From: an uncultured Rhodospirillales bacterium
Lineage (GTDB): Bacteria; Pseudomonadota; Alphaproteobacteria; ATCC43930; CGMCC-115725
Assembly: GCA_903828515.1 (NCBI GenBank)
Contig: CAIKMD010000005.1
Span: 1-32,995 of the forward strand
Direction of reading: 5' to 3'
DNA: 32,995 bases
Part shown: positions 1 to 8,989 of the stretch, one piece after another
Position numbering within the stretch: the stretch's first letter is position 1
Layout: the number at the start of each line of letters is the position of its first letter
Program-made: the position numbers and the translations under genes
Notes under the pieces: generated by a model
Told to the model about the DNA's origin: nothing
What the model saw: only the letters and a program-made list of their open reading frames with translations
The model's database searches: none

Positions 1-205
1 CCGTCCGCAGTTCTACTTCCGCACCACCGATGTCACCGGCACGGTGAAGCTGAAAGAGGGCGTCGAGATGGTGATGCCGGGGGACAACGTGTCGATGGAG
101 ATCGAGCTGATCCAGCCGATCGCCATGGACGAGGGCCTGCGCTTCGCCATCCGCGAGGGCGGCCGGACCGTCGGCGCCGGCGTCGTCGCTAAAATCATAA
201 AGTAA
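1..205 (+). CDS. tuf: Elongation factor Tu, C-terminal end (partial)
   Basis: The window opens inside a reading frame (codons start at base 2) whose last 67 residues match the EF-Tu C-terminal beta-barrel domain: [13 protein letters not shown] near the start, then [16 protein letters not shown], then the ending [14 protein letters not shown] followed by TAA. EF-Tu is the GTPase that brings aminoacyl-tRNA to the ribosome. This part is domain 3, which contacts the tRNA T-stem and EF-Ts. The rest of the gene lies to the left of the window. A tuf copy directly before rpsJ is the usual end of the str operon (rpsL-rpsG-fusA-tuf), so the window starts at the str/S10 junction. Confidence 0.97.
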   Translation, partial: RPQFYFRTTDVTGTVKLKEGVEMVMPGDNVSMEIELIQPIAMDEGLRFAIREGGRTVGAGVVAKIIK

Positions 206-213
206 ATCGCATT

Positions 214-247
214 CACAGGCGGCGCGGCGCGATCCGCGTCGCCTGTG
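214..247 (+). promoter_or_regulatory. 14-bp hairpin in the tuf-rpsJ spacer
   Basis: CACAGGCG (214-221) pairs perfectly with CGCCTGTG (240-247). The stem continues inward with GCGCGG against CCGCGT (one G-U pair), leaving a 6-nt loop CGCGAT. There is no U-tract after it, so it does not look like a simple intrinsic terminator. It ends 2-4 nt before the rpsJ ribosome binding site AAGGGA. Likely roles are an RNA processing site, a stabilising 3' end for the tuf message, or a control element for the S10 operon. The structure is seen directly; the role is inference. Confidence 0.6.
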
Positions 248-263
248 CAAAGGGACAAGACCG

Positions 264-578
264 ATGGCACTCGACAGTCAAAATATCCGGATCCGCCTGC
301 GGGCGTACGATCATCGCGTACTCGATCAATCGACGAGCGAGATCGTCAATACCGCACGTCGTACCGGGGCGCGGGTGCGTGGACCGATTCCCTTGCCGAC
401 CAAGATCGAGAAGTTCACCGTTCTCCGCTCGCCGCACATCGACAAAAAGTCGCGCGAGCAGTTCGAAATCCGCACCCATAAGCGGGTGATCGATATCGTC
501 GACCCGACGCCGCAAACCGTGGACGCGCTGATGAAGCTCGACCTCGCTGCCGGCGTCGACGTCGAGATCAAGCTCTAA
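264..578 (+). CDS. rpsJ: 30S ribosomal protein S10
   Basis: The 104-residue product has the normal S10 length and the family opening ([20 protein letters not shown]). The segment [20 protein letters not shown] matches the ribosome-binding loop, and the end DVEIKL is typical. S10 sits in the 30S head and, as NusE, also joins the NusB/boxA antitermination complex. That second role is relevant here because an rRNA leader with a boxA-like element lies at the right end of the window. The ATG follows an AAGGGA site. It is the first gene of the S10 operon, 58 nt after tuf. Confidence 0.98.
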   Translation: MALDSQNIRIRLRAYDHRVLDQSTSEIVNTARRTGARVRGPIPLPTKIEKFTVLRSPHIDKKSREQFEIRTHKRVIDIVDPTPQTVDALMKLDLAAGVDVEIKL

Positions 579-591
579 GGGTAGGATGATC

Positions 592-1293
592 ATGCGTACC
601 GGCCTCATCGCCCTGAAATTGGGCATGACCCGACAATTCACCGAAACGGGCGATCACGTCCCCGTCACGGTATTGAAGGTCGATAACTGCCAAGTCGTCG
701 CCGTGCGGACCGCCGAAAAGGACGGTTACACCGCGCTTCAACTCGGCGTCGGCAAAGCGAAGGTCAAGAACGTCAGCCAGGGCATGCGCGGCCACTACGC
801 GAAGGCGAAGGTCGAGCCCAAGAGCAAGCTCGTCGAATTCCGCGTCACGCCCGACGCGGTTCTCGAAGTCGGCGTTGAGTTGTCGGCCGCGCACTTCATT
901 CCAGGCCAATACGTCGATGTCGTCGGCACCACCAAGGGCCGCGGCTTTACCGGCGTCATGCGCCGGTGGAATTTCGGCGGCTTGCGTGCGACCCACGGTG
1001 TCTCGGTTTCGCATCGTAGCCATGGTTCGACCGGCCAGCGCCAGGATCCGGGCAAGGTGTTCAAGAACAAGAAGATGGCCGGTCATTACGGCGTCGAGCG
1101 TGTCACCACGCAAAATCTGAAAATCATTTCCGCCGATGCCGAACGCGGCCTGATCTATGTCGCGGGCGCGGTACCGGGTTTCGACGGCGCCTATGTGCTG
1201 GTGAAGGACGCGGCAAAACGCGCGGCGCCCAAGGATCTGCCGTTTCCGGCAGCCCTGCGCGAAGCGCCTGCCGCCGCCGCGGGAGGCAACTGA
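592..1293 (+). CDS. rplC: 50S ribosomal protein L3
   Basis: L3 organises the 3' part of 23S rRNA near the peptidyl transferase centre. The core is clear: [14 protein letters not shown] at the start and the long loop [20 protein letters not shown], whose GQxQ segment carries the glutamine that PrmB methylates in E. coli. The product is 233 residues with an Ala/Pro-rich tail after the core, longer than E. coli L3 (about 209). I chose the ATG at 592 over the in-frame ATG at 586 because the site AGG at 583-585 abuts 586 but is 6 nt from 592, and MRTGLI is the family start. Its TGA overlaps the rplD ATG by one base. Confidence 0.97.
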   Translation: MRTGLIALKLGMTRQFTETGDHVPVTVLKVDNCQVVAVRTAEKDGYTALQLGVGKAKVKNVSQGMRGHYAKAKVEPKSKLVEFRVTPDAVLEVGVELSAAHFIPGQYVDVVGTTKGRGFTGVMRRWNFGGLRATHGVSVSHRSHGSTGQRQDPGKVFKNKKMAGHYGVERVTTQNLKIISADAERGLIYVAGAVPGFDGAYVLVKDAAKRAAPKDLPFPAALREAPAAAAGGN

Positions 1294-1916
1294 TGCAGCT
1301 CAAAGTCACCAGTCTCGACAACAAGGAAGTCGGCAGCATCGATCTGGCCGACGAGGTGTTCGGTTTGGAGCACGTGCGGCGCGACATCCTCGCTCGCATG
1401 GTCAATTGGCAGCTCGCCAAGCGCCGCTCCGGCAACCACAAGACCAAGGGTGTCAGCGACATCCAGGGCACGACCAAAAAGCCGTGGTCGCAAAAGGGCA
1501 CGGGCCGCGCGCGCGCCGGTTCGCTGCGTTCGCCACAGTTCCGCGGCGGCGCGACGATCTTCGGACCGGTCGTTCGTAGCCACGAGTTCGGCCTGCAGAA
1601 GAAGGTTCGCCGCCTGGCGCTCAAGACCGCGCTGACGTCCAAGCAGAAAGACGGCAAGCTGATCGTCCTCGACAAGGCGTCGTCCGCCGATCCGAAGACC
1701 AAGGGGCTCGCCAAGCAATTCGAGGCATTGGGCTGGACCTCGGTTCTCATCATCGACGGACCGGTGCTCGACGAGAATTTCGCCAATGCCGCGCGCAACC
1801 TGCCGGGAATCGACGTGCTCCCGCAACAGGGCGCCAATGTTTACGACATCCTGCGCCGCGATGTGCTCGTGCTGACGCGCGACGCGGTCCAGCATCTGGA
1901 GGCGCGCCTGAAATGA
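1293..1916 (+). CDS. rplD: 50S ribosomal protein L4
   Basis: The 207-residue product has the usual L4 length. The extended loop that reaches the peptide exit tunnel is clear at about residues 45-90 ([20 protein letters not shown], then [12 protein letters not shown]). In E. coli L4 also represses its own S10 operon; whether it does so here is unknown. The start overlaps the rplC stop (TGATG) and has a GGGAGG site at 1281-1286. The stop overlaps the rplW start as ATGA, so L3, L4 and L23 are probably translationally coupled. Confidence 0.98.
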   Translation: MQLKVTSLDNKEVGSIDLADEVFGLEHVRRDILARMVNWQLAKRRSGNHKTKGVSDIQGTTKKPWSQKGTGRARAGSLRSPQFRGGATIFGPVVRSHEFGLQKKVRRLALKTALTSKQKDGKLIVLDKASSADPKTKGLAKQFEALGWTSVLIIDGPVLDENFANAARNLPGIDVLPQQGANVYDILRRDVLVLTRDAVQHLEARLK

Positions 1917-2245
1917 GCCGGTTCCGTTTCATCCCGCGCCATGTGCCGAAGCTCTCGCGCGAGGCCATGTTCGACATCGTGATTTCTCCGGTGATCACCG
2001 AAAAGTCGAGCATGAATTCCGAACATAACCAGGTGACGTTCCGCGTCGCGCTCGACGCCGACAAGCGCGCCGTGAAGGTCGCTGTCGAAGAACTCTTCAA
2101 GGTCAAGGTCACCGCGGTGAACACGATTGTCGTCAAGGGCAAGACCAAGCGCTTCCGTGGCCGGCCGGGCCAGCGCTCGGACTACAAGAAGGCGATCGTC
2201 ACGCTCGCCGAAGGCTCCAAGATCGACGTAACGACGGGAGTCTGA
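1913..2245 (+). CDS. rplW: 50S ribosomal protein L23
   Basis: L23 sits at the tunnel exit and docks trigger factor and the signal recognition particle. The product is 110 residues with the family core ISPVITEKS at about residue 23 and the loop [26 protein letters not shown] use the upstream ATG in the ATGA overlap with rplD, with a TGGAGG site at 1897-1902. The resulting N-terminus ([13 protein letters not shown]) resembles alphaproteobacterial L23, which has extra residues before the core. An internal ATG at 1967 would give a shorter protein of about 92 residues. Confidence 0.95.
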   Translation: MSRFRFIPRHVPKLSREAMFDIVISPVITEKSSMNSEHNQVTFRVALDADKRAVKVAVEELFKVKVTAVNTIVVKGKTKRFRGRPGQRSDYKKAIVTLAEGSKIDVTTGV

Positions 2246-2249
2246 CACC

Positions 2250-3074
2250 ATGGCATTGAAGACATACAAGCCGACGACCCCCGGCCAGCGCCAATTGGTG
2301 CTCGTCGACCGCAGCGATCTGTGGAAGGGCGGACCCGTCAAGGCGCTGACCGAAGGTCGCCGCGAAAAGGGCGGTCACAACAATCGTGGTCGCATCACCG
2401 TTCGTCATCGCGGCGGCGGCCACAAGCAGCGCCTGCGCACCGTCGATTTCAAGCGCCGCAAAGAAGGTGTCGCCGACGTCGTCCGGCTGGAATACGATCC
2501 GAACCGTTCGGGTTTCCTCGCGCTGATCAAATATGCCGATGGCGAGCTGAACTACATCCTCGCGCCGCAGCGTCTGGCTGCCGGCGACAAGGTGGTGGCG
2601 GGCGATCGCGTCGACGTGAAGCCCGGCAACGCCATGCCGATGCGCAACATCCCGGTCGGCACCATCATCCACAATGTCGAGATGAAGCCCGGCAAGGGCG
2701 GTCAGCTCGCGCGCGCCGCCGGCACCTTCGTGCAACTCGTCGGCCGCGACGCGGGTTACGCGCTGCTGCGTCTCACCTCGGGCGAAGTCCGCATGGTGCG
2801 CGCCGAATGCATGGCGACGATCGGCGCGGTTTCGAACCCTGACAATCAGAACATCTCGATCGGCAAGGCCGGCCGCAATCGTTGGCTCGGCAAGCGTCCC
2901 TCCGTTCGCGGCGTGGCGATGAACCCGATCGATCATCCCCATGGTGGCGGCGAAGGCCGTACCTCAGGCGGCCGTCATCCGGTCACGCCCTGGGGCAAAG
3001 GCACCAAGGGAACCAAGACCCGGAAAAACAAGTCGACCGACCGCTATATCCTGCGGCGCCGGCGGCAGAAGTAA
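2250..3074 (+). CDS. rplB: 50S ribosomal protein L2
   Basis: The 274-residue product has the normal L2 length. The start [15 protein letters not shown], the GGGHKQ segment, and the C-terminal [20 protein letters not shown] are hallmarks. The last contains the conserved histidine linked to subunit association and peptidyl transferase activity. The basic tail [24 protein letters not shown] is intact. It starts 4 nt after the rplW stop. Confidence 0.98.
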   Translation: MALKTYKPTTPGQRQLVLVDRSDLWKGGPVKALTEGRREKGGHNNRGRITVRHRGGGHKQRLRTVDFKRRKEGVADVVRLEYDPNRSGFLALIKYADGELNYILAPQRLAAGDKVVAGDRVDVKPGNAMPMRNIPVGTIIHNVEMKPGKGGQLARAAGTFVQLVGRDAGYALLRLTSGEVRMVRAECMATIGAVSNPDNQNISIGKAGRNRWLGKRPSVRGVAMNPIDHPHGGGEGRTSGGRHPVTPWGKGTKGTKTRKNKSTDRYILRRRRQK

Positions 3075-3086
3075 GGGAGAGCGCAT

Positions 3087-3368
3087 TTGGCACGCTCGAC
3101 ATGGAAAGGGCCGTTCGTCGACGGCTACCTGCTCAAGAAGGCAGACAAGGCCCGCGGCGGCGGCCGCAACGAGGTCATCAAGACCTGGTCGCGTCGCTCG
3201 ACCATCTTCCCGCAATTCGTCGGTCTGACCTTCGGCGTTTATAACGGCCACAAGTTCATCCCGGTGCTCGTGAACGAACATATGATCGGTCACAAGCTCG
3301 GCGAGTTCGCGCCGACCCGCACGTTCCATGGCCATTCGGCCGACCGGAAAGCGAAGCGCGAATCATGA
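3087..3368 (+). CDS. rpsS: 30S ribosomal protein S19 (TTG start)
   Basis: The 93-residue product is of normal S19 length. Key segments are [37 protein letters not shown] and [17 protein letters not shown]19 forms a complex with S13 in the 30S head and contacts the A-site tRNA. The only start that gives the family N-terminus is TTG at 3087, preceded by AAGGGAGA (3073-3080). The stop overlaps the rplV start as ATGA. Confidence 0.97.
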   Translation: MARSTWKGPFVDGYLLKKADKARGGGRNEVIKTWSRRSTIFPQFVGLTFGVYNGHKFIPVLVNEHMIGHKLGEFAPTRTFHGHSADRKAKRES

Positions 3369-3772
3369 GCAAGAAAGCACAGCCGCGCCGTCTCGCGGAA
3401 ACCGAGGCCTCGGCCTACGCTCACGCGATCCGCGTCAGCGCGCAAAAACTCAACATCGTGGCGCAGACGATCCGCGGCAAACCCGCCGCCGCCGCGCTCA
3501 ACGAGTTGGCATTCTCGCCGCGCCGTATCGCGCGCGACGTGCGCAAGGTGCTGCAATCGGCCATCGCCAACGCCGAGAACAATCATCAGCTCGACGTCGA
3601 CAAGCTGATCGTCAAGGAAGCTACGGTCGGGCGCGCGTTCACGATGAAACGGTTCCACGCGCGCGGTCGCGGCCGTTCGGCGTCGGTCGAGAAATTCTTC
3701 GCCAATCTTCTGGTTGTCGTGCGCGAGCGCGCCGACGAACCCGCTGCGGCGGACGAGAAAGAGAGCGCGTAA
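3365..3772 (+). CDS. rplV: 50S ribosomal protein L22
   Basis: L22 lines the exit tunnel with a long beta-hairpin, seen here as the [23 protein letters not shown] segment. [19 protein letters not shown] marks the N-terminal fold. At 135 residues it is longer than E. coli L22 (110). The extra length is an N-terminal [14 protein letters not shown] stretch and an acidic/Ala C-terminal tail ([13 protein letters not shown]). Its stop shares one base with the rpsC ATG. Confidence 0.97.
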   Translation: MSKKAQPRRLAETEASAYAHAIRVSAQKLNIVAQTIRGKPAAAALNELAFSPRRIARDVRKVLQSAIANAENNHQLDVDKLIVKEATVGRAFTMKRFHARGRGRSASVEKFFANLLVVVRERADEPAAADEKESA

Positions 3773-4452
3773 TGGGTCAGAAGGTCAATCCGATCGGGCT
3801 TCGGCTCGGCATCAACCGCACCTGGGATTCGCGCTGGTTCGCGCGCAAGGATTATTCGCGCCTGCTCCATGAAGACCTGAAGCTGCGGAAGTTCCTGAAC
3901 GAGCGCTTGCTGCAGGCCGGTGTCGCCAAGATCATCATCGAACGCGCCGCCAAGAAGACCCGCATCACCATCCACTCAGCCCGGCCGGGCGTGGTGATCG
4001 GCAAGAAGGGCGCCGACATCGAGAAGCTGCGGGTCGATTTGGGCAAGATGACCAATTCCGAGGTCAGCTTGAACATCCTCGAAATCCGCAAGCCCGAGAT
4101 CGACGCCAAGCTGATCGCCGACGGCATTGCCCAGCAATTGGAGCGCCGCGTCGCTTTCCGCCGCGCGATGAAGCGCGCCGTCCAGTCGGCGATGCGCCTC
4201 GGCGCGCTCGGCATTCGTATCAACTGCTCCGGCCGTCTCGGCGGCGCCGAAATCGCGCGCATGGAGTGGTATCGCGAAGGCCGCGTGCCGTTGCATACGC
4301 TGCGCGCCGACGTCGATTTCGGTTACGGCACGGCCAAGACCACCTACGGCACCTGCGGCGTCAAGGTTTGGGTGTTCCGCGGCGAAGTTCTCCAACACGA
4401 CCCGATGGCGCAGGACAAGCGCGCCGCCGAGGCGCAACCAGCCCGCGCCTGA
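3772..4452 (+). CDS. rpsC: 30S ribosomal protein S3
   Basis: The 226-residue product starts [20 protein letters not shown], the S3 signature. A KH RNA-binding motif is visible as [15 protein letters not shown] near residues 70-85. The C-terminal domain has [22 protein letters not shown]3 lies at the mRNA entry channel and contributes to mRNA helicase activity with S4 and S5. An Ala-rich tail follows the core. The longer frame open from 3328 is only an upstream run-on and is not the start. Confidence 0.98.
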   Translation: MGQKVNPIGLRLGINRTWDSRWFARKDYSRLLHEDLKLRKFLNERLLQAGVAKIIIERAAKKTRITIHSARPGVVIGKKGADIEKLRVDLGKMTNSEVSLNILEIRKPEIDAKLIADGIAQQLERRVAFRRAMKRAVQSAMRLGALGIRINCSGRLGGAEIARMEWYREGRVPLHTLRADVDFGYGTAKTTYGTCGVKVWVFRGEVLQHDPMAQDKRAAEAQPARA

Positions 4453-4462
4453 GAGAGCAGAG

Positions 4463-4888
4463 ATGTTTCAGCCAGCACGCACCAAATACCGCAAGGCCCA
4501 TAAGGGCCGCGTCCACGGCAAGGCCAAGGGCGGCACGACGCTCAACTTCGGCAATTTCGGCATGAAGGCGACCGAGCCTGGCCGGGTTACCGCACGCGAG
4601 ATCGAAGCCGCGCGCCGCGCCATCACCCGTCACATCAAGCGCGTCGGCCGCGTCTGGATCCGTATCTTCCCGGACGTGCCGGTGTCGCGCAAACCCGCCG
4701 AAGTCCGTATGGGCAGCGGCAAGGGCACGCCCGAATTCTGGATCGCCCGCGTGAAGCCGGGCCGCATCATGTTCGAGCTCGACGGCGTGCCGCATCAACT
4801 CGCGCACGAGGCGTTTGCGCTCGCGGCCGCCAAATTGTCGGTCTCGGTTCGCACCGTCACGCGCGTCGGTGAAGGAGGCGAGCCATGA
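4463..4888 (+). CDS. rplP: 50S ribosomal protein L16
   Basis: The 141-residue product carries the L16 signatures [31 protein letters not shown] and [23 protein letters not shown]. The arginine in VRMG corresponds to the one hydroxylated in E. coli L16. L16 binds near the A-site of the 50S subunit and the central protuberance. It starts 10 nt after rpsC and its stop overlaps the rpmC ATG as ATGA. Confidence 0.98.
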   Translation: MFQPARTKYRKAHKGRVHGKAKGGTTLNFGNFGMKATEPGRVTAREIEAARRAITRHIKRVGRVWIRIFPDVPVSRKPAEVRMGSGKGTPEFWIARVKPGRIMFELDGVPHQLAHEAFALAAAKLSVSVRTVTRVGEGGEP

Positions 4889-5082
4889 AGGCGAGCGACG
4901 TAAAGGCAAAGACGGTCGACGAGTTGAAGGCTGATCTCGATCAGCTCGGCAAGGAAGCATTCAACCTGCGCTTCCAGCGGGCGAGCGGCCAGCTCGAGAA
5001 TACCTCGCGCGTGCGGCAGGTGCGGCGCGATATCGCGCGCATCAAGACCGTGTTGGGCGAACGCGCGCGCAAGGCCGGTTGA
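4885..5082 (+). CDS. rpmC: 50S ribosomal protein L29
   Basis: A 65-residue two-helix protein ([39 protein letters not shown], split here by helix turn) with normal L29 length. It sits beside L23 at the tunnel exit. A GGAGG site at 4874-4878 precedes the ATG, which overlaps the rplP stop. Confidence 0.97.
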   Translation: MKASDVKAKTVDELKADLDQLGKEAFNLRFQRASGQLENTSRVRQVRRDIARIKTVLGERARKAG

Positions 5083-5098
5083 GGGAAAGAGACGAGAA

Positions 5099-5446
5099 AT
5101 GCCGAAACGTGTACTGACGGGTGTGGTGGTGTCCGACAAGGCCGACAAGACGATTGTCGTGCGGGTCGAGCGCCGGGTCATGCATCCCGTCTATAAGAAA
5201 GTCATCATGCGCTCGAAGAAATACGCGGCGCACGACGAAGGCAATGCCTTCAAGACGGGCGACCTCGTGCGTATCGAGGAATGCCGTCCGCTCTCGAAGT
5301 CCAAGCGTTGGACCGTCCTGACCAGCGGCGAGGCCGTCGGTGGGCGCAAGCCCGTCGGTACGACCGAAGTCGATGCGCCGACGGCGAAGCGCACGCGCGC
5401 GCCGCGTGCGGCGAAGACCCCGAAATCAGCCGCAACGGCGGGGTGA
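5099..5446 (+). CDS. rpsQ: 30S ribosomal protein S17 with C-terminal tail
   Basis: S17 is a primary 16S-binding OB-fold protein. The core [20 protein letters not shown], then [19 protein letters not shown] and [13 protein letters not shown], is complete within about 80 residues. The predicted protein is 115 residues because of a tail rich in Lys, Arg, Thr, Pro and Ala ([19 protein letters not shown]). The tail is in frame and ends 6 nt before rplN, so it is unlikely to be an artefact of a missed stop. Confidence 0.96.
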   Translation: MPKRVLTGVVVSDKADKTIVVRVERRVMHPVYKKVIMRSKKYAAHDEGNAFKTGDLVRIEECRPLSKSKRWTVLTSGEAVGGRKPVGTTEVDAPTAKRTRAPRAAKTPKSAATAG

Positions 5447-5452
5447 TCTGCC

Positions 5453-5821
5453 ATGATCCAGATGCAATCCAATCTCGATGTCGCCGACAATTCCGGCGCG
5501 CGTCGGGTCCAATGTATCAAAGTGCTCGGCGGCTCGAAGCGTCGCACCGCATCGGTCGGCGACATCATCGTCGTCTCGGTGAAAGAGGCGATTCCGCGCG
5601 GTAAGGTGAAGAAGGGCGACGTGCATAAGGCCGTCATCGTCCGCACCGCCAATGCCATTCGTCGTCCCGACGGCACCTCGATCCGTTTCGATCGCAACGC
5701 CGCCGTGCTCATCACGGCGCAGGACGAGCCGATCGGCACCCGTATCTTTGGACCGGTCACGCGTGAACTGCGCGCGCGCAAGTTCATGAAGATCGTCTCG
5801 CTCGCTCCCGAGGTGCTCTAA
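5453..5821 (+). CDS. rplN: 50S ribosomal protein L14
   Basis: The 122-residue product has canonical L14 length and sequence: [51 protein letters not shown] and [14 protein letters not shown]14 forms part of intersubunit bridges and is the docking site of the silencing factor RsfS. It traditionally marks the start of the spc operon. Here there is only a 6-nt gap from rpsQ and no visible promoter, so S10 and spc are probably one transcription unit. Confidence 0.98.
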   Translation: MIQMQSNLDVADNSGARRVQCIKVLGGSKRRTASVGDIIVVSVKEAIPRGKVKKGDVHKAVIVRTANAIRRPDGTSIRFDRNAAVLITAQDEPIGTRIFGPVTRELRARKFMKIVSLAPEVL

Positions 5822-5823
5822 CC

Positions 5824-6141
5824 ATGAAGTTCAAGATTAAAAAGGGCGACAAAGTCGTAGTCCTCGCCGGTCGTGACAAGGGCAAGAGCGGTGAAGTGTT
5901 GAGCGTGCTGCGCACGAAGAGCCGCGTCCTGGTCCAGGGCGTCAACATGATGAAGCGCCATACGCGCCCGACCGCGGGCCAGCCGGGCGGCATCATCGAG
6001 AAGGAAGCGGCGCTTCACATTTCGAACGTTGCCCATATCGATCCGAAATCGCAGAAGCCGACTCGCGTCGGTTTCCGCACTCTCGAGGACGGCCGCAAGG
6101 TGCGCTACGCGAAGCGTTCCGGCGAAGTCCTCGACGCCTAA
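5824..6141 (+). CDS. rplX: 50S ribosomal protein L24
   Basis: The 105-residue L24 has the KOW motif at its N-terminus ([23 protein letters not shown]) and the conserved [19 protein letters not shown]. It is an assembly-initiating protein that binds the 5' end of 23S rRNA. The start is 2 nt after the rplN stop. Confidence 0.98.
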   Translation: MKFKIKKGDKVVVLAGRDKGKSGEVLSVLRTKSRVLVQGVNMMKRHTRPTAGQPGGIIEKEAALHISNVAHIDPKSQKPTRVGFRTLEDGRKVRYAKRSGEVLDA

Positions 6142-6151
6142 GGAAAAGACC

Positions 6152-6694
6152 ATGACGGCGCGCCTCAAAGACCATTACGAAACAGTCGTTAAGCCCTCTC
6201 TGATGAAAGAGTACGGCTATCCCAGCACGATGGCCGTGCCGCGGCTGGAAAAGATCGTCATCAACATGGGCGTCGGCGAAGCCGTGCAGGACACCAAGAA
6301 GGTGGACGCGGCGGCGAAGGAACTCACGGCGATCGCGGGCCAGCGCCCCGTCATCACGCGCGCCAAGAAGGCCATCGCGGTCTACAAGCTGCGCGAGAAC
6401 ATGCCGCTCGGCTGCAAGGTCACATTGCGCAAAGCGAAGATGTACGAGTTTCTCGATCGTCTCGTGAACATTGCTCTGCCGCGTGTGCGCGATTTCCGCG
6501 GTCTCTCCGGCAAGAGTTTCGACGGGCGCGGCAATTACGCGCTCGGTCTCAAGGAACAGCTCGTGTTTCCCGAAGTCGACTATGAACAAGTCGACGAGGT
6601 GCGCGGCATGGACATCATCATCGTCACCACGGCCAAAACCGACGCGGAAGCGAAAACGCTGTTGCGCGGTTTCGACATGCCGTTCACCGACTGA
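6152..6694 (+). CDS. rplE: 50S ribosomal protein L5
   Basis: The 180-residue product starts [20 protein letters not shown] and carries [16 protein letters not shown] and [21 protein letters not shown], the L5 core. L5 binds 5S rRNA with L18 and touches P-site tRNA. The frame is open back to 6029, but the family N-terminus and an AAGGAAAAG site (6140-6148) fix the start at 6152, 10 nt after rplX. Confidence 0.98.
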   Translation: MTARLKDHYETVVKPSLMKEYGYPSTMAVPRLEKIVINMGVGEAVQDTKKVDAAAKELTAIAGQRPVITRAKKAIAVYKLRENMPLGCKVTLRKAKMYEFLDRLVNIALPRVRDFRGLSGKSFDGRGNYALGLKEQLVFPEVDYEQVDEVRGMDIIIVTTAKTDAEAKTLLRGFDMPFTD

Positions 6695-6716
6695 TCGCTC
6701 GAAGGACAAGAACGCA

Positions 6717-7022
6717 ATGGCTAAGACCAGTTCCATCGACAAAGGCCGCAAGCGGGCGGCCCTCGTCAAGCGCTACGCCGTCAAGCGCGCGAAGCTGAAG
6801 GCGCTCGCCGCGGACAAGGAGTTGCCGCCGGAAGAGCGTTTCGCGGCGCGGCTCAAATTGTCCGAAATGCCACGGAATTCGTCGTCCACTCGATTGAAGA
6901 ACCGGTGCGAATTGACCGGCCGTCCGCGCGGCTACTATCGCAAATTCAAGCTGTCGCGCATCGCGCTCCGTGAACTGGCCTCGAACGGCCAGATCCCGGG
7001 CATGGTCAAGTCGAGCTGGTAA
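6717..7022 (+). CDS. rpsN: 30S ribosomal protein S14 (zinc-independent long form)
   Basis: The 101-residue product is the long C-minus type of S14. It has one cysteine ([21 protein letters not shown]) and lacks the paired CxxC zinc-ribbon motifs of the 61-residue form. The start [20 protein letters not shown] and the end GMVKSSW are typical for alphaproteobacteria. The frame is open well upstream, but an AAGGA site at 6701-6705 and the family N-terminus support ATG 6717. Confidence 0.97.
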   Translation: MAKTSSIDKGRKRAALVKRYAVKRAKLKALAADKELPPEERFAARLKLSEMPRNSSSTRLKNRCELTGRPRGYYRKFKLSRIALRELASNGQIPGMVKSSW

Positions 7023-7034
7023 GGGAGAAGCTGC

Positions 7035-7433
7035 ATGTCGATGAGCGATCCTCTCGGGGATATGCTGACCCGGATCCGGAATGGCCAGCAAGCCCACAAG
7101 CAAGCCATTCAATCGCCGGCGTCAAATATGCGTACCAACGTGCTCGAGGTTCTTCAGCGCGAAGGCTACATCCGTGGCTATTCGCGCGAGGAAATCGGCC
7201 CCGGCATCGCCGAGCTGAAAATCGAGCTGAAATACGTCGATGGCGAACCGGTGATCCGCGAGATCACGCGCGTGTCGAAGCCCGGTCGGCGCGTCTATTC
7301 GCGCATTTCCGAGCTGCCCCGTGTCTATAACGGCCTCGGCATTTCGATCCTGTCGACGCCGCGTGGCGTGATGTCGGACAATGAGGCTCGCGCCGCCAAT
7401 GTCGGCGGCGAAATCCTCTGCCGCGTGTTCTGA
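7035..7433 (+). CDS. rpsH: 30S ribosomal protein S8
   Basis: The 132-residue S8 starts [18 protein letters not shown] and ends with the signature [17 protein letters not shown], then [11 protein letters not shown]8 binds the central domain of 16S rRNA. In E. coli it represses the spc operon by binding an rplE-proximal mRNA site; I did not identify a copy of that site here. Confidence 0.98.
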   Translation: MSMSDPLGDMLTRIRNGQQAHKQAIQSPASNMRTNVLEVLQREGYIRGYSREEIGPGIAELKIELKYVDGEPVIREITRVSKPGRRVYSRISELPRVYNGLGISILSTPRGVMSDNEARAANVGGEILCRVF

Positions 7434-7443
7434 GAGAAAGCCC

Positions 7444-7977
7444 ATGTCCCGTATCGGCAAGGCCCCCGTCGTCATTCCGCAAGGCGTCACCATCGACCTG
7501 GCGGGCGGCATCCTGACCACCAAAGGCAAGCTCGGCACCTTGACGCTCGCCGTCAGCAACGATGTCGACACCGTCATTAAAGACGGTCAGGTCACCGTCT
7601 CGCCGAAGAACGAAACCAAGCGCGCCCGCATGGCCTGGGGCACGACGCGCGCGCTCGTTTCCAACATGGTCGATGGCGTGACCAAGGGCTACACCGTCAA
7701 CCTCGATATCAACGGCGTCGGCTATCGCGCGGCTGTGCAGGGCAAGGATCTCGTTCTGCAGCTCGGTTACAGCCACGACGTGACGTTCCCGATTCCGTCC
7801 GACATTAAGATCGCGTGTGAAAAGCCGACTGCGATCGCGGTCACCGGCGCTGATAAGCAGCGCGTCGGTCAGATCGCCGCCGTCATCCGTTCGTTCCGCG
7901 GCCCGGAGCCCTACAAGGGCAAGGGCATCAAGTACGCGACCGAAACGGTTCGACGCAAGGAAGGCAAGAAGAAGTAG
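7444..7977 (+). CDS. rplF: 50S ribosomal protein L6
   Basis: The 177-residue product begins [15 protein letters not shown] and ends [16 protein letters not shown] then RRKEGKKK, the normal L6 pattern. L6 sits at the base of the L7/L12 stalk near the GTPase-associated centre. The frame is open from 7381 but overlaps rpsH there. ATG 7444 gives the family N-terminus, 10 nt after the rpsH stop. Confidence 0.98.
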   Translation: MSRIGKAPVVIPQGVTIDLAGGILTTKGKLGTLTLAVSNDVDTVIKDGQVTVSPKNETKRARMAWGTTRALVSNMVDGVTKGYTVNLDINGVGYRAAVQGKDLVLQLGYSHDVTFPIPSDIKIACEKPTAIAVTGADKQRVGQIAAVIRSFRGPEPYKGKGIKYATETVRRKEGKKK

Positions 7978-7990
7978 GAGTGATGCGGCG

Positions 7991-8350
7991 ATGAGCAGCA
8001 AGTCCAACCAACTCTTTGCCCGGCGGCGTACCCGCAATCGGGCCCGGCTCGCCCGCAACAATGCGGGACGGCCGAGGCTCTCGGTGTTTCGTTCGTCCAA
8101 GCATATCTATGCGCAGGTGATCGACGACGCAGCCGGAAAGACGCTGGCTGCGGCATCGAGTCTCGACGTGACTCTCCGCGACAAGACCGGCGCAACCAAG
8201 GATGCGGCGAACGCCGTCGGCAAGCTTCTCGCCGAGCGTGCCAAGGCCGCCGGTGTTACCGCGGTGGTCTTCGATCGCGGCGGTTATTTGTTTCATGGCC
8301 GGGTCAAGGCCCTGGCCGATGCCGCCCGAGAGGGCGGTCTGGACTTCTAG
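7991..8350 (+). CDS. rplR: 50S ribosomal protein L18
   Basis: The 119-residue L18 starts [19 protein letters not shown], has [20 protein letters not shown] and ends [27 protein letters not shown]. It binds 5S rRNA in the central protuberance with L5. A GGAG site at 7977-7980 lies 10 nt before ATG 7991; the frame is open further back inside rplF. Confidence 0.98.
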   Translation: MSSKSNQLFARRRTRNRARLARNNAGRPRLSVFRSSKHIYAQVIDDAAGKTLAAASSLDVTLRDKTGATKDAANAVGKLLAERAKAAGVTAVVFDRGGYLFHGRVKALADAAREGGLDF

Positions 8351-8362
8351 AAAGGGCCATTC

Positions 8363-8986
8363 ATGGCGACGACACCACAAAACAACGAAAGGCCATCGCG
8401 CGGACGCAGCGGCGGCGGCGATCGTCCGCAGCGTGGGCGCGGCGGTGGCGACAACAACAGTCGTGATCGCGAAGACGGCGATCTGATCGAAAAGCTCGTC
8501 GGCATCAATCGCGTCGCGAAGGTGGTGAAGGGTGGACGTCGCTTCGGTTTCGCCGCGATCGTCATCGTGGGCGACGGCAAGGGTCGGGCCGGCTATGGCT
8601 CCGGCAAGGCCCGTGAAGTGCCCGAGGCAATTCGCAAGGCAACCGAGCAGGCGCGCCGTTCCATGATGCGCGTTCCGTTGCGCGAAGGCCGCACGTTCCA
8701 TCACGACATCATCGGCCATTACGGCGCCGGCGAAGTCGTGGTCCGCGCCGCGCGCCAGGGCACCGGCATCATCGCCGGCGGTCCGATGCGCGCGATCTTC
8801 GAAGCGCTGGGCGTGCAGGACGTGGTGGCGAAGTCGGTCGGCACATCCAATCCGCATAATATGATCAAGGCGACCTTCGATGCGCTCGAGCGCTCGGTAA
8901 GCCCGCGCACCGTCGCGGCGCGCCGAGGCAAGAAGGTCAGCGATATCCTGCCGCCGCGTCGCGACGGCCAGGAAGTTCGGGAGTAG
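8363..8986 (+). CDS. rpsE: 30S ribosomal protein S5 with RGG-like N-terminus
   Basis: S5 controls decoding fidelity and helps to thread mRNA. The core is intact from about residue 40: [21 protein letters not shown], the spectinomycin-loop region, then [21 protein letters not shown]. The product is 207 residues because about 38 residues rich in Arg, Gly and Asp precede the core ([17 protein letters not shown]). The region has its own in-frame ATG 12 nt after rplR. Confidence 0.97.
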   Translation: MATTPQNNERPSRGRSGGGDRPQRGRGGGDNNSRDREDGDLIEKLVGINRVAKVVKGGRRFGFAAIVIVGDGKGRAGYGSGKAREVPEAIRKATEQARRSMMRVPLREGRTFHHDIIGHYGAGEVVVRAARQGTGIIAGGPMRAIFEALGVQDVVAKSVGTSNPHNMIKATFDALERSVSPRTVAARRGKKVSDILPPRRDGQEVRE

Positions 8987-8989
8987 TTC

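Noticed and set aside
8446-8470. Low-complexity Gly/Arg codons in rpsE as a simple repeat or CRISPR-like array
   Set aside because: The pattern is codon repetition in a coding tail; there are no regularly spaced identical repeats anywhere in the window.
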